NCBI GenBank assembly: GCA_018335755.1
Contig: JAGXRK010000001.1
Location: 186,001 to 250,000 of the forward strand
Direction: 5' to 3'
DNA: 64,000 nt
From: Ignavibacterium sp.
GTDB lineage: Bacteria > Bacteroidota > Ignavibacteria > Ignavibacteriales > Ignavibacteriaceae
Both the position numbers and the translations under genes were made by a program. Position 1 is the first letter of the stretch. Each line of letters opens with the position of its first letter. Below, piece by piece: positions 32,884-42,610 of this stretch. The notes below the pieces were generated by a model. It was not told where the DNA came from and made no database searches. It saw only the letters and a program-made list of their open reading frames with translations.

Positions 32884-34719
32884 ATGAAAACTATTTACAC
32901 ATTCTTAATCATCATTTTATTAGTTACAACTTCTTTTGCACAAACAACTGTTTCTCCCGGTGATGTAAGCGGAACCTGGACGTTATCAGGCTCACCTTAC
33001 AATGTAAACGGAGATATAACAATTCCAAATGGCGAAGCACTTATCATAGAACCTGGAGTAACAGTAAACTTTCAGGGTTTTTATGTTTTTGCCGTTCAGG
33101 GACAATTGCTTGCAATAGGAACCCAGACAGATTCGGTAAGATTCACGACTTCAAATATAACGGAAGGATGGCGTGGGATAAGATTTATAAATACGCCCGC
33201 GACAAACGATACTTCAAAATTTTATTATTGCAGCATCAGGTATGGGAAAAATAATTCGGGCACCGGAGATAATCCTTTAGGCGGAGGAATGTTTATAAGG
33301 AATTTCAGCAAAGTTCACATTTCTCATTGTTATTTTTCCGATAACAGCGCAAGATGGGGCGGGGCTGTTCAGGTAAGAGAGAATGCTCATATTCTGATAG
33401 AGTACTCAACATTTACAAATAACTATGCAGAGTTCAGCGGTGCAGGAATACGGGCAATTGATTTTTCAGATCCGGTTATTCGATTTAATAAATTGCATAA
33501 TAATTCGGTAGGGAGCGGAGGGGCAGCAATGTATTTCTATCGCTCGAATGCATTGGTATTGAATAATCATATTTATAATAATACTTCAACAAGTTCGGGT
33601 GGTGCGGCTTCTTTAGATAATTCTACGCCGACATTTATAAATAATCTTATAGTAAATAATACTTCTGCAAATGGCGGTGCATTACATTTTACTACTCTTT
33701 CTAATGCTAAAATTATTAACAATACCTTCTCCAATAACTCGGCTACAAATGGCGGCGCTTTGTACTTTTCATTATCATCAAATCCTGATTTTATAAATAA
33801 TATATTCTGGGGTAATACAGCACCGTTTGGGTCACAGGTTTATATTGCTAATGATAATTCCGATCCTAATTTCTATCATTGTATTGTTCAGGATGGGACT
33901 CTTGGCTTTGTTGGTCCTGGTGCTGCCGGAAATTACACCGGTATTTATTTAAATAATCTTAATGCAGATCCTTTATTTGAAGGCGGTGGGATTCATCCTT
34001 ATGCAATTACTGAAAGTTCACCAGCTGTTGATGCAGGCAGACCGGATACTTCCGGACTTAACCTGCCGCAGTTTGACTTTGTCGGCAATCCAAGAATAGA
34101 CAATGGTATTGTGGATATTGGCGCCTACGAGTATCCTTCAGAAATTCCGGTAGAACTGGTTTCATTTACAATAAATATTTCAGGTAACAATGTAACTTTG
34201 AAATGGATGACTGCATCGGAACTGAATAATATGGGCTTTGAGATTGAGCGTAGTGTCAATTCGATCGGAGTGAGAAATCTGATTTGGGAGAAGATAGGTT
34301 TTGTTGAAGGTAACGGAACTACAACTGAAACTAATCATTATACATTTATTAACAACTCACTTTCACAAGGAGTATATCAATACAGGTTAAAGCAAATTGA
34401 TTTTGATGGAACGTTTGAATACTCCCAAGTAGTTGAAGCTGAAATTTTTATTGCTGATGAATTTATTTTAAATCAAAACCACCCCAATCCGTTCAACCCA
34501 AGCACTACCATCAGTTGGCAGTTGCCATTAGGCAGTTGGCTAACTCTTAAAGTTTATGACCTTATGGGAAGAGAAGTTGTCACATTATTGAATGAATACA
34601 AACCTGCAGGAAGTTATGAGATTGAGTTTAATGCAAGTCATCTTTCAAGTGGTGTTTATTTTTATACTCTTAAAACGGATAACAATATCTCTACCAGAAA
34701 ACTCTTAATATTAAGATAA
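32884..34719 (+). CDS. Secreted type IX cargo with right-handed beta-helix
   Basis: 611 residues. Signal peptide ~1-20 (ends TSFAQ). Residues ~100-330 contain repeated turns of the parallel beta-helix type (NNSVGSGGAAMYFYRSNALV, INNTFSNNSATNGGALYFSL). PAVDAGRPDTSG and VDIGAYEY mark the end of the choice-of-anchor Q type domain. An Ig-like linker (PVELVSFTINISGNN) and a type A sorting domain (FILNQNHPNPFNPSTT) follow. Beta-helix cargos often bind or cut polysaccharides, but no catalytic site can be seen. Converges with the TonB receptor; a hairpin at 34729-34755 lies between. Confidence 0.87.
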   Translation: MKTIYTFLIIILLVTTSFAQTTVSPGDVSGTWTLSGSPYNVNGDITIPNGEALIIEPGVTVNFQGFYVFAVQGQLLAIGTQTDSVRFTTSNITEGWRGIRFINTPATNDTSKFYYCSIRYGKNNSGTGDNPLGGGMFIRNFSKVHISHCYFSDNSARWGGAVQVRENAHILIEYSTFTNNYAEFSGAGIRAIDFSDPVIRFNKLHNNSVGSGGAAMYFYRSNALVLNNHIYNNTSTSSGGAASLDNSTPTFINNLIVNNTSANGGALHFTTLSNAKIINNTFSNNSATNGGALYFSLSSNPDFINNIFWGNTAPFGSQVYIANDNSDPNFYHCIVQDGTLGFVGPGAAGNYTGIYLNNLNADPLFEGGGIHPYAITESSPAVDAGRPDTSGLNLPQFDFVGNPRIDNGIVDIGAYEYPSEIPVELVSFTINISGNNVTLKWMTASELNNMGFEIERSVNSIGVRNLIWEKIGFVEGNGTTTETNHYTFINNSLSQGVYQYRLKQIDFDGTFEYSQVVEAEIFIADEFILNQNHPNPFNPSTTISWQLPLGSWLTLKVYDLMGREVVTLLNEYKPAGSYEIEFNASHLSSGVYFYTLKTDNNISTRKLLILR

Positions 34720-34728
34720 TGAAATGAA

Positions 34729-34755
34729 AAGTGCGGAGGTTAAAACTCCGCACTT
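34729..34755. terminator. Bidirectional terminator hairpin between convergent genes
   Basis: AAGTGCGGAG (34729-34738) and CTCCGCACTT (34746-34755) are perfect complements with a 7-base loop. It ends the plus-strand cargo gene; the right part overlaps the last codons and stop (34740) of the minus-strand TonB receptor. Confidence 0.65.
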
Positions 34756-37034
34756 ATTCCTATTGACGGCAGAATTCCGATTGAAGATGACTCATCTACT
34801 TTTTGTTCACGGGGGTCCCATCTTATTGCGCTTAAATTATTTCTGTTGTAAACATTTTGAACATCCAGGTAGGTAATTAATGTCCATCCGGTAAAGAACC
34901 ATCTTTTATCAATACGTAAATCAAGACTATGGAGAGATTTTAATCTTCTTGTATTGTAGTCTGCTATATTCTGTGTTCCATCAGAATTAAATGGAGTATA
35001 TGGTTTCCCGGATGCAAAACGGAATTTAGTACTCACCTCCCAATGCTTATCAATCTTATAACCGCCGCTTAAATTAAATATCCAGTTCTGGTCATAGCTT
35101 CCGGGTCTTTTAATTCCATCGAGAGCCGTAAACTCTGCTTCACTATAAGTCAGACTTAATATACCATAGTAAGGAGTTTGTGAAAGTTTTTTCTGTATGG
35201 ATAGTTCCACACCTCTCGCATTACCGAATCCATCGCTCACTAATGGTTCAAGACCGAATGCAGAATAATTATCATCAGAACCCGCAAAGCCGGCACCTGT
35301 ATTTGCCAAAACAAGATATGGTCTGACTATACTTGCCGGATAATTAGTATAATCTTTGTAAAATCCTTCAACTTTAAGCAAAGCATCTTCATTTAAGCGA
35401 TGATCAAAACCTAAAACATATTGATCCACTTTCACACTTTTCAAATTTTTGTTCCTGCTATCTGCAATAAGCCAGATATAGGAGGGTGATTGATAATAAA
35501 TTCCGGTACTAAAATTTAAATTTGTAATTTCGGTAAGTCTGTAGGAAGTTGAAAAACGGGGACTTAAATATGTCTTTGTATTAATAGCATCGAAGTAATC
35601 TAACCTTAATCCGAAATTAGTAGTTAATCTGCTCAATGGCCGGTAATTAAAATTAACATATGATCCGAGTTTCAGAAAATTTTCACTTTCATTAAGTGAT
35701 GTTACTGGAAGTGAGTCACCAAACGAGGTAATAAAAGTAGGAAACAAAATATCTGCATCGAACTCAATCAATTTTGCTGTTGCACCTAAATTTATCTCTG
35801 ATTTATTGCTGATCTGATAAACAAGATCAGCTCGTAAATTATTTTCTTCTTCTTTGGATCTGTTGGTAAAGAGGGGATTGAGATTTATGTCCCGCTGTCT
35901 TGAATCAAAATCGGTAAAGTTTCTGCTAAGAGAAATATTATAAAAGCCATTGTTGATAAGCCTTCTATAACTTAATCCGGTTACATATTGAAGCTGATCT
36001 GTTCCAAGTATTCTTGAATTATCGAATCTTTGTTCTTCATCATCATTGAAAAATTTAACATTACCGAACGCTCCAATAAATAAAAATGAAAGTGAATTCT
36101 TATTATCAATTTTAAAGTCTGCTTTTGTAAGAACATCATAATATTCAGGAACAAAAGAAAACCCTGCAGCTTTAAAAATAAAATCTAAATAACTTCTTCG
36201 GGCTGAAAAAAGAAAAGACGAATTTTCGCTCAGCAATGGTCCTTCGGCATTCAATCCGAATTGTGATGCCGAAATAGTTGCTTTTCCTCCGAGCCGGTCA
36301 TTTCTCCCATCTCTTAAATCAATGGTTAAAACTGAAGATAATTTATCTCCATAAAGACTTGAAAAACCACCGGTTGAAAAAGAGGTTTCCCCAACGAAGT
36401 CGAGATTAATAAAACTTAATGGACCGCCAGTTGCTCCCTGAGTTCCAAAGTGATTAATGTTTGGGACTTCAATACCATCAACAAGATAAAGATTTTCTGA
36501 TGGTGCGCCGCCTCTTACAATCAGATCATTTCTGCCGGCATCTGCCTGTGCAACTCCCGGAAGAACAGATAGAGCTCTCACAACATCCTCAAATCCGCCC
36601 GGACTTCTTCTGATTTCCTCGAAGCTGAAAGATCGAATACTGTTAACTTCAAAAGGATCTTTTCTAAAAAAATCACTTGTAACTACAACCCCTTCAAATT
36701 CAATTGCCTGAGTATTCAATTCAAAAAAAACCTGAGCTAATCTTCCCGGTGCAACAACAACATCCGTTTTGGTCTGACTTTGATATCCTATAACTGATGC
36801 TCTTAACAAATATGTATTCGGTTCAATATTTTCAAGGCGAAAAAGACCGTTAATATCGGTAGCCGTACCGATAGTTGTTCCCACAATAATAATATTTGCA
36901 CCTATTAAAGGTTGTTTTGTAACAATATCTACAACAGAACCCGAAATGCTGCCTTTACCTTGTTCTGGCAATGGCTGGGAATAAACAATTTGACATAAAA
37001 ATATTAATGTGATTAAAATTTTATATAATTTCAT
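34740..37034 (-). CDS. TonB-dependent receptor with carboxypeptidase-like regulatory domain
   Basis: 764 residues. Signal peptide ~1-19 (ends CQIVYSQ). Residues ~28-112 are the CarboxypepD_reg-like domain (GSISGSVVDIVTKQPLIGAN). The plug follows (~125-230; GVVVTSDFFRKDP, VRGGAPSENLYLVDGIEVP), then a beta-barrel ending ISAEF, an aromatic C-terminus of an outer-membrane protein. Lacks a SusD partner, so it is probably not a SusC-type glycan transporter. Ligand unknown (siderophore, cobalamin or peptide are possible). Stands alone. Confidence 0.92.
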   Translation of the reverse strand: MKLYKILITLIFLCQIVYSQPLPEQGKGSISGSVVDIVTKQPLIGANIIIVGTTIGTATDINGLFRLENIEPNTYLLRASVIGYQSQTKTDVVVAPGRLAQVFFELNTQAIEFEGVVVTSDFFRKDPFEVNSIRSFSFEEIRRSPGGFEDVVRALSVLPGVAQADAGRNDLIVRGGAPSENLYLVDGIEVPNINHFGTQGATGGPLSFINLDFVGETSFSTGGFSSLYGDKLSSVLTIDLRDGRNDRLGGKATISASQFGLNAEGPLLSENSSFLFSARRSYLDFIFKAAGFSFVPEYYDVLTKADFKIDNKNSLSFLFIGAFGNVKFFNDDEEQRFDNSRILGTDQLQYVTGLSYRRLINNGFYNISLSRNFTDFDSRQRDINLNPLFTNRSKEEENNLRADLVYQISNKSEINLGATAKLIEFDADILFPTFITSFGDSLPVTSLNESENFLKLGSYVNFNYRPLSRLTTNFGLRLDYFDAINTKTYLSPRFSTSYRLTEITNLNFSTGIYYQSPSYIWLIADSRNKNLKSVKVDQYVLGFDHRLNEDALLKVEGFYKDYTNYPASIVRPYLVLANTGAGFAGSDDNYSAFGLEPLVSDGFGNARGVELSIQKKLSQTPYYGILSLTYSEAEFTALDGIKRPGSYDQNWIFNLSGGYKIDKHWEVSTKFRFASGKPYTPFNSDGTQNIADYNTRRLKSLHSLDLRIDKRWFFTGWTLITYLDVQNVYNRNNLSAIRWDPREQKVDESSSIGILPSIGISAEF

Positions 37035-37179
37035 ATTTTAATTTCTTTTTTCATATTAAACACTTTTATGGATATATAGTTCATTATCTGCTTTGCTGAT
37101 AGAATTTATTCAGTAGTTCTAATTTTATATATTTAAAAATGAATTCAAACGAATTAGTAAACATTAACAATATCAAGTG

Positions 37180-38679
37180 ATGGATCGCACTCTAATATCT
37201 GCAAAGAACGAATGTAATTATTTCGCTGATATAACATCCGGCTTCGATGAGTCTTTTTATTTTTTCATCAACAGATTTGGTGATGAGAGGGAAGAAGTTT
37301 TTTATTCCGAGAAGATTGAACACATAACAGGATATACTGCTCAGGAAATAATTTTAATGAATGGTCGCGGGCTGGAACTTGTTGCCGACGAAGATCTAAA
37401 TTATGTGAAATTAATGTATGCTGAACTGGAGAAGTATGATAATAATAAAATTGATTTAGTCTATAGGATAGTTACTAAAAAGAGAGTAGTAAAATTCCTG
37501 AATGAAAAAATCATATTTCAAAAACAGAGTGAAAATCAAAAAATTTATAAAGGAATAGTCACGGATATTTCAACAGGTAAAAATCAGGAGGAATACCTGC
37601 TTAAACATTTGGAAGAACTTTCTCAGATGAATCACGCTAAGGATAATTTTATTTCTATTCTTTCGCACGATCTTCGCGCACCCTTTACCAGCATACTTGG
37701 TTTCACAGAAATTTTATTGAATGAGCATCATTTAACAGAAGCTGAAAGAACCGAATATCTTAATTACATCCACAATTCATCAGCCAATCAGCTACAATTG
37801 GTTAATTACCTTCTAGATTGGTCACGTCTACAAACAGGTCGTCTTCATTTGGAACCTATCCGCTTGCATGCTCAAACAATTGTTTTTAATTGCGTTTCCT
37901 CGTTAACAGGTAATGCAATCAGAAAAAATATTGATATAAAAGTCAGGATAAGTGATAATCTTTATATTCAGGCGGATGAACGACTAATAACACAGGTTTT
38001 TACTAATCTTTTGAGTAATGCAATTAAGTTTTCACCGGATGGAAAAGTTATAGAAATAAAAGCTGAAAGATATGATGATGAATTGGTGGAATTTGTTGTT
38101 AAAGATGAGGGCATAGGGATATCGCGGGATCATCAGTCAAAATTATTCCGTTTCGATAAGATGTTTTCAACAAGCGGTACAAAGGGTGAACGTGGAACCG
38201 GTCTTGGTCTTCCATTGGTAAAAGAGATCATTGAAAAGCACAACGGCAAAATCTGGCTATACTCTGAAGAAAATAAAGGAAGTGAGTTTCATTTTATTAT
38301 ACCAAGTGCTTCCAGTACTATTCTGTTAATCGAAAGTATGGAGGATGACTACCAGATTTATGAAGCATCCATCAAAGAAAAATTTCCAGAATTTAAGATG
38401 GTTGGCGTAACAAACAGCTACGAAGCAATAAATTTTATTATAAAAGAACACCCTACTTTAATAATAGCATCTCACGATAATCCCCTTATGAACGGCACTC
38501 AGCTTCTGAAAGCATTGCATAAAAGCGATCTTAATTTTCATACACCGTTTATTGCTATTTTAAATAAAAATGACGAATCAATAAAAAAGACTTATGATGA
38601 ATTAGGTGTGAAGTCTGTTCTCCTTAAGCCGGTCGATCCGGATGTTTTAATATATAAAATCATTGTAGAATTAAACTAA
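37180..38679 (+). CDS. PAS-domain sensor histidine kinase with a degenerate receiver domain
   Basis: 499 residues; start ATG 37180, with an in-frame GTG three bases earlier. PAS domain ~25-130, HisKA with H163 (ILSHDLRAPFTSILGFTE), HATPase with N box (NLLSNAIKFSPDGK), G1 (DEGIGIS) and G2 (GTGLGLPLV). The last ~115 residues look like a receiver (ILLIESMEDD, then VLLKPVD) but the phosphoacceptor position appears to be Ser (IIASHDNPLMNG), so it probably cannot be phosphorylated normally. No membrane segment, so cytoplasmic. No cognate regulator adjoins it. Confidence 0.9.
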   Translation: MDRTLISAKNECNYFADITSGFDESFYFFINRFGDEREEVFYSEKIEHITGYTAQEIILMNGRGLELVADEDLNYVKLMYAELEKYDNNKIDLVYRIVTKKRVVKFLNEKIIFQKQSENQKIYKGIVTDISTGKNQEEYLLKHLEELSQMNHAKDNFISILSHDLRAPFTSILGFTEILLNEHHLTEAERTEYLNYIHNSSANQLQLVNYLLDWSRLQTGRLHLEPIRLHAQTIVFNCVSSLTGNAIRKNIDIKVRISDNLYIQADERLITQVFTNLLSNAIKFSPDGKVIEIKAERYDDELVEFVVKDEGIGISRDHQSKLFRFDKMFSTSGTKGERGTGLGLPLVKEIIEKHNGKIWLYSEENKGSEFHFIIPSASSTILLIESMEDDYQIYEASIKEKFPEFKMVGVTNSYEAINFIIKEHPTLIIASHDNPLMNGTQLLKALHKSDLNFHTPFIAILNKNDESIKKTYDELGVKSVLLKPVDPDVLIYKIIVELN

Positions 38680-38834
38680 TCAGTAAATTTTTCATTCCAC
38701 TGACTAAACTATCTAAAAGTAACTTTAATTATCATTTCCCCGTTATTTACATTTTGCTGGAAATTAGAGATTATAATAAATCCCCCCGAATAGCTATTTT
38801 TACCATTCATATTTCATAGTATTAAGGAGAAAAA

Positions 38835-40166
38835 GTGAATATTGCTGTTGTTGGTACAGGTTATGTCGGATTAGTATCGGGTACATGTTTTTCTGAAACC
38901 GGTAATAACGTTATTTGTGTAGATATCGATGCGAATAAAGTGGATAGAATGAAAAATGGTAAAGTACCAATATATGAACCGGGTCTTCAGATCTTATTTG
39001 AAAGAAATATAAGTAAGGGAAGACTTCATTTTACTACCGATCTGTATAATGCAGTCAGAGAATCATCCATTATTTTTCTCTGTCTTCCAACTCCGCAGGA
39101 TGGAGATGGCGCTGCAGATTTAAAGTATGTGTTAAAAGTTGCTGATGATCTCGGACGTCTCTTTAAAGCTGAACCTGAAATCGGGTTTAAACTTATAGTT
39201 GATAAAAGCACTGTGCCTGTTGGCACCAGTGAAAAAGTTAGGTCGGTAATTAAAAAAAATGCACCGGATTTTGATTTTGATGTGGCTTCAAATCCAGAAT
39301 TTCTAAGAGAGGGATTTGCTGTTGAAGACTTTATGAAACCCGAAAGAGTTGTTATTGGTACAGGTAATGAGAAGTCTAAACAACTTATGGAAGAATTGTA
39401 CGAACCTTTTGTCCGTTCTGGAAACCCAATCTATTTTATGGATGAAAAATCAGCAGAGATGACTAAGTATGCTTCCAACTCATTTCTTGCTACAAAAATT
39501 TCTTTTATGAATGAAATAGCCATCCTTTGCGAATTAACCGGAGCTAATGTAGATAAGGTTAGAATCGGTATTGGCTCTGATTCAAGAATTGGAAAAAGAT
39601 TTTTGTTCTCCGGTGTTGGATTCGGAGGTTCTTGTTTTCCTAAAGATGTGATGGCACTTATTAATACAGCTAATGAAAACAAGTATGATTTTAAGATATT
39701 AAAGTCTGTTGTAGATGTTAATAAAAAACAAATTCTCCACTTTTTTAATAAAGTAAAAAGTCATTTTAATAATAATCTTAACGGAAAAACATTTGCAATG
39801 TGGGGACTTGCATTTAAACCTAATACAGATGATGTTCGTGAGGCACCAGCGCACTACCTTATAAAAATGTTGAGGGAAGAAGGCGCAGAGGTTTCGGCAT
39901 ACGATCCTGAAGCAATAAATACTACAAAAGCTGTTCTCGGAGACATAGTCAGATATTCAAAAGATTCCTATGATGCTCTTAAAGATGCTGATGCTTTACT
40001 TATTGTTACAGAGTGGAATGAATTTCGCAACCCTGATTTTAGCCAGGTAGTTTCATTGCTTAAAAATCCTGTTATTTTTGATGGCAGAAATCTTTATGAC
40101 CCCGAAAAAATTAAAGATTTAAAAATAACTTATTATTCAATCGGTAGGGAAGATATAAAGAATTAA
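38835..40166 (+). CDS. UDP-glucose/GDP-mannose 6-dehydrogenase family protein
   Basis: 443 residues. GTG start with AAGGAG eleven bases before. N-terminal NAD-binding motif VVGTGYVGLVSG; catalytic cysteine in FGGSCFPKD near residue 262; KPNTDDVREAP in the C-terminal domain. Oxidises UDP-glucose to UDP-glucuronate, or a similar sugar nucleotide, for exopolysaccharide. The exact sugar cannot be fixed without alignment. Followed 12 bases on by an UpxY-type antiterminator, which usually controls polysaccharide operons. Confidence 0.93.
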   Translation: MNIAVVGTGYVGLVSGTCFSETGNNVICVDIDANKVDRMKNGKVPIYEPGLQILFERNISKGRLHFTTDLYNAVRESSIIFLCLPTPQDGDGAADLKYVLKVADDLGRLFKAEPEIGFKLIVDKSTVPVGTSEKVRSVIKKNAPDFDFDVASNPEFLREGFAVEDFMKPERVVIGTGNEKSKQLMEELYEPFVRSGNPIYFMDEKSAEMTKYASNSFLATKISFMNEIAILCELTGANVDKVRIGIGSDSRIGKRFLFSGVGFGGSCFPKDVMALINTANENKYDFKILKSVVDVNKKQILHFFNKVKSHFNNNLNGKTFAMWGLAFKPNTDDVREAPAHYLIKMLREEGAEVSAYDPEAINTTKAVLGDIVRYSKDSYDALKDADALLIVTEWNEFRNPDFSQVVSLLKNPVIFDGRNLYDPEKIKDLKITYYSIGREDIKN

Positions 40167-40178
40167 ATAAGTTATCTC

Positions 40179-40682
40179 ATGGCAGAAGTTAAAAACTGGT
40201 TTGCTCTATATACAAAGCCAAGGCATGAATTTAAAGCCGAGTTGCAGTTAGTAAGTATGGGAATAACAACCTATTTACCATCTGTACAAAAAATCAGGCA
40301 ATGGAGTGATAGAAAGAAAAAAATTAATGAGCCCGTTTTGCGAGGTTATATTTTCATAAATGCAACTGAATCAGAAAGATTAGAAGCACTTGAACAGAGT
40401 TCCATACTTCGTTGTGTTTTTGACCACGGCAGACCGGCGGCTATTCCAGAGTGGCAGATTGATAATCTAAGAAAAATGCTTGAGTACAGGGCAGATTATT
40501 TTGTGAAAGAAGGTTTGGTAACCGGTACCAAAGTTGAAATTACCGATGGACCGTTTGCGGGGGTTACAGGAATTGTTCAGTCCAGCATTGAAGGAAAAAC
40601 CATTGCAGTTACCATTGAATTGCTAAACAGGTCAGTTATTGCTTATTTAACTAAAGACAGCATCCTTCGGGTAATAGAGTGA
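40179..40682 (+). CDS. UpxY-family transcription antiterminator (NusG paralogue)
   Basis: 167 residues. NusG N-terminal (NGN) domain from NWFALYTKPRHEFKAELQL, then a KOW-like segment GPFAGVTGIVQSSIEGK near residue 125. NusG paralogues of the UpxY/RfaH group bind elongating RNA polymerase and help transcription of long polysaccharide operons. In Bacteroides they are the first gene of a capsule locus; here ugd precedes it but no glycosyltransferase cluster follows. Confidence 0.9.
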   Translation: MAEVKNWFALYTKPRHEFKAELQLVSMGITTYLPSVQKIRQWSDRKKKINEPVLRGYIFINATESERLEALEQSSILRCVFDHGRPAAIPEWQIDNLRKMLEYRADYFVKEGLVTGTKVEITDGPFAGVTGIVQSSIEGKTIAVTIELLNRSVIAYLTKDSILRVIE

Positions 40683-40744
40683 TCTGAGTTACTTTTCATT
40701 ACTATTTTTTATAAGTTTGAATAAGCTAAAAGTATTTAAGGTTA

Positions 40745-41743
40745 ATGGTTAATCAACCCGAACTTATTTCTTTGGTAAAAGGTGATCCTGTTGATCATTT
40801 TTTACTGATCAGGAAATTTGAAATCCGAACAACAAAAGCGGGAAAAGAGTTTTTATCACTTGAATTAGGAGATAAAAGTATTTCTATTCCTGCAAATATC
40901 TGGGATGATAATGCTGCGTTTAAGTCTTTCAGAGATTCAATTGCTGCCGGCGAAATAATTAGAGTAAAAGGCTCAATTGATGACTACCAGGGAAGTCCGC
41001 AAATCAAAATCGATTCTGCCCGTCTTCCAAAACCATCCGAGAATGTTACACCATCCGATTTTTTACCCAAATCCAGGCACGATCTGAAAAAAATGCTTGC
41101 TGAATTTAATTCCAGATTGCAGAAAATTAATGATTCGAATATCAAAACACTTCTTAATAATATTTTTAATGAAGAGCGGTTAAGCAAATATACTGCTGCT
41201 CCTGCCGGAAAAATGTGGCATCATGCTTATATAAGCGGACTTATTGAACACACTCTTGAGATTATAAAAATTTGTGATTTAATGTGTGATATTCATCCGG
41301 AAATAAACAGGGATTTGATTATTGCCGGTGCTATGCTCCACGACTTTGGAAAGATCGAAGAACTATCCTTTGAAACAGGTTTTGAATACACAGACAAAGG
41401 TAAATTACTCGGTCATATGGTTATAGCATCCATAATAGTTAATGATGAAATCAATAAGCTGGATGATTTTCCGGAAGAGATTAAATTGAATTTAATACAT
41501 CTGATTTTAAGCCATCAGGGGAAACTAGAACATGCTTCGCCTGTTGTTCCTAAAACCCTGGAAGCTATTACGCTATATCATGCCGATGAATTAAGTGCAA
41601 AAGTTAATGCTTATAAAGGCTCTCTTGAAACAGAAGCAAAGCCAAACAGTAAATGGACAAAATTTATCGGACTTGCCGGAACAGATCTTTATAATCATGG
41701 GATCAATAATCAATCAAGTAAAAACAAAACACTTTTCGATTAA
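40745..41743 (+). CDS. HD-domain exoribonuclease of the YhaM family
   Basis: 332 residues. N-terminal OB-fold (~20-100; FLLIRKFEIRTTKAGKEF) and an HD phosphohydrolase domain with HHAYISGLIEHT and AGAMLHDFGK, closely matching B. subtilis YhaM 3'-5' exoribonuclease layout. It should degrade short RNA or DNA 3' ends with manganese in the cytoplasm. The stop codon at 41743 is 16 bases before the next gene, so co-transcription is likely. Confidence 0.9.
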   Translation: MVNQPELISLVKGDPVDHFLLIRKFEIRTTKAGKEFLSLELGDKSISIPANIWDDNAAFKSFRDSIAAGEIIRVKGSIDDYQGSPQIKIDSARLPKPSENVTPSDFLPKSRHDLKKMLAEFNSRLQKINDSNIKTLLNNIFNEERLSKYTAAPAGKMWHHAYISGLIEHTLEIIKICDLMCDIHPEINRDLIIAGAMLHDFGKIEELSFETGFEYTDKGKLLGHMVIASIIVNDEINKLDDFPEEIKLNLIHLILSHQGKLEHASPVVPKTLEAITLYHADELSAKVNAYKGSLETEAKPNSKWTKFIGLAGTDLYNHGINNQSSKNKTLFD

Positions 41744-41759
41744 GAAAGGAAGTGAAACT

Positions 41760-42536
41760 ATGAAACTAATTGTACGGTTTTCTTTTTTCCTTTTGCTAGT
41801 ATTTTCATTTAATTTATCTGCCCAATCTGTTGATGAGGTGCTGGAGGAAGCTGATAAATATGTAGCAGAATTTAATAATCAAAAAGCACTTGATCTGCTG
41901 CTCGAAGCTGAAAAACAGTTCCCGGATAATTATCAAATCTTGTGGCGCATTAGCAGATCACATATCGATATTGCTGAGCATTTACCTGATAAAACAAGTG
42001 CCCAGAAAGATGAACAGGAACGTCTTTACAAAGAAGCTCTTGAATATGCTGACAGATCTGTAAAACTTGCACCCGATCAGGCCATTACCTACGTAAGAAA
42101 AGCAATTGCTAATGGAAGGATTGCTTTATTCGAAGGAGTATTTTCTGCAATTGGAACTGTTAAAGATGTAAAAGCCGACTGTGAAAAAGCTATTCAGCTT
42201 GGTAATGGTGGCAACTATGTTCAGGCTCTTGCTCATTATGTGCTTGGAAGAACACATATGAAAGTTTGTGAAAAAGCTTACCTTGTAAGGTTGCCCCTGG
42301 GCCTTGGCTGGGGCGATATGGATGAGTCGATAAGATTACTTGAAACTGCCGTAAAGCTTCGTCCTAATTTCAGAATGTTTTATCTTGATCTTGCAAAGGC
42401 TTACATAGAAGAAAAAGAATGGGCCAAAGCAAGGGAAACTCTGCTTAAGATTGAAAAAGCGCCGGTAGTTGATGAAGATGATGATCAATTTTTAGCTGAG
42501 TCCAAACAGTTGCTAGAAAAAACTAAGAACAAATAA
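41760..42536 (+). CDS. Exported TPR-containing protein
   Basis: 258 residues from the ATG at 41760, preceded by GAAAGGAAG; longer in-frame starts overlap the YhaM gene and are rejected. Signal peptide KLIVRFSFFLLLVFSFNLSAQ. The body is helical with TPR-like units (YVAEFNNQKALDLLLEAEKQ, AITYVRKAIANGRIALFEGV). This resembles a family of Bacteroidota periplasmic TPR proteins of RMD1/regulator-of-microtubule-dynamics type; the role is unknown. Confidence 0.82.
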   Translation: MKLIVRFSFFLLLVFSFNLSAQSVDEVLEEADKYVAEFNNQKALDLLLEAEKQFPDNYQILWRISRSHIDIAEHLPDKTSAQKDEQERLYKEALEYADRSVKLAPDQAITYVRKAIANGRIALFEGVFSAIGTVKDVKADCEKAIQLGNGGNYVQALAHYVLGRTHMKVCEKAYLVRLPLGLGWGDMDESIRLLETAVKLRPNFRMFYLDLAKAYIEEKEWAKARETLLKIEKAPVVDEDDDQFLAESKQLLEKTKNK

Positions 42537-42560
42537 TACTTTTATAAAACTACCTTTCAT

Positions 42561-42590
42561 AATTCCCTCTCACAATGTTGAGAGGGAATT
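42561..42590. repeat. AATTCCCTCTCA hairpin ahead of the sirtuin gene
   Basis: A perfect 12-bp inverted repeat (42561-42572 with 42579-42590, 6-base loop), followed by CAGGGGAGAGG. The CCCTCTC...GAGAGGG pattern with a trailing GGGAGAG resembles dispersed intergenic repeats of Bacteroidota. It may also end the upstream TPR transcript; there is no T tract. Confidence 0.5.
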
Positions 42591-42610
42591 CAGGGGAGAG
42601 GTTGAAAATC

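Noticed and set aside
41595..41759. Longer N-terminus for the TPR gene at 41760
   Set aside because: It overlaps the YhaM gene and would bury the obvious signal peptide.
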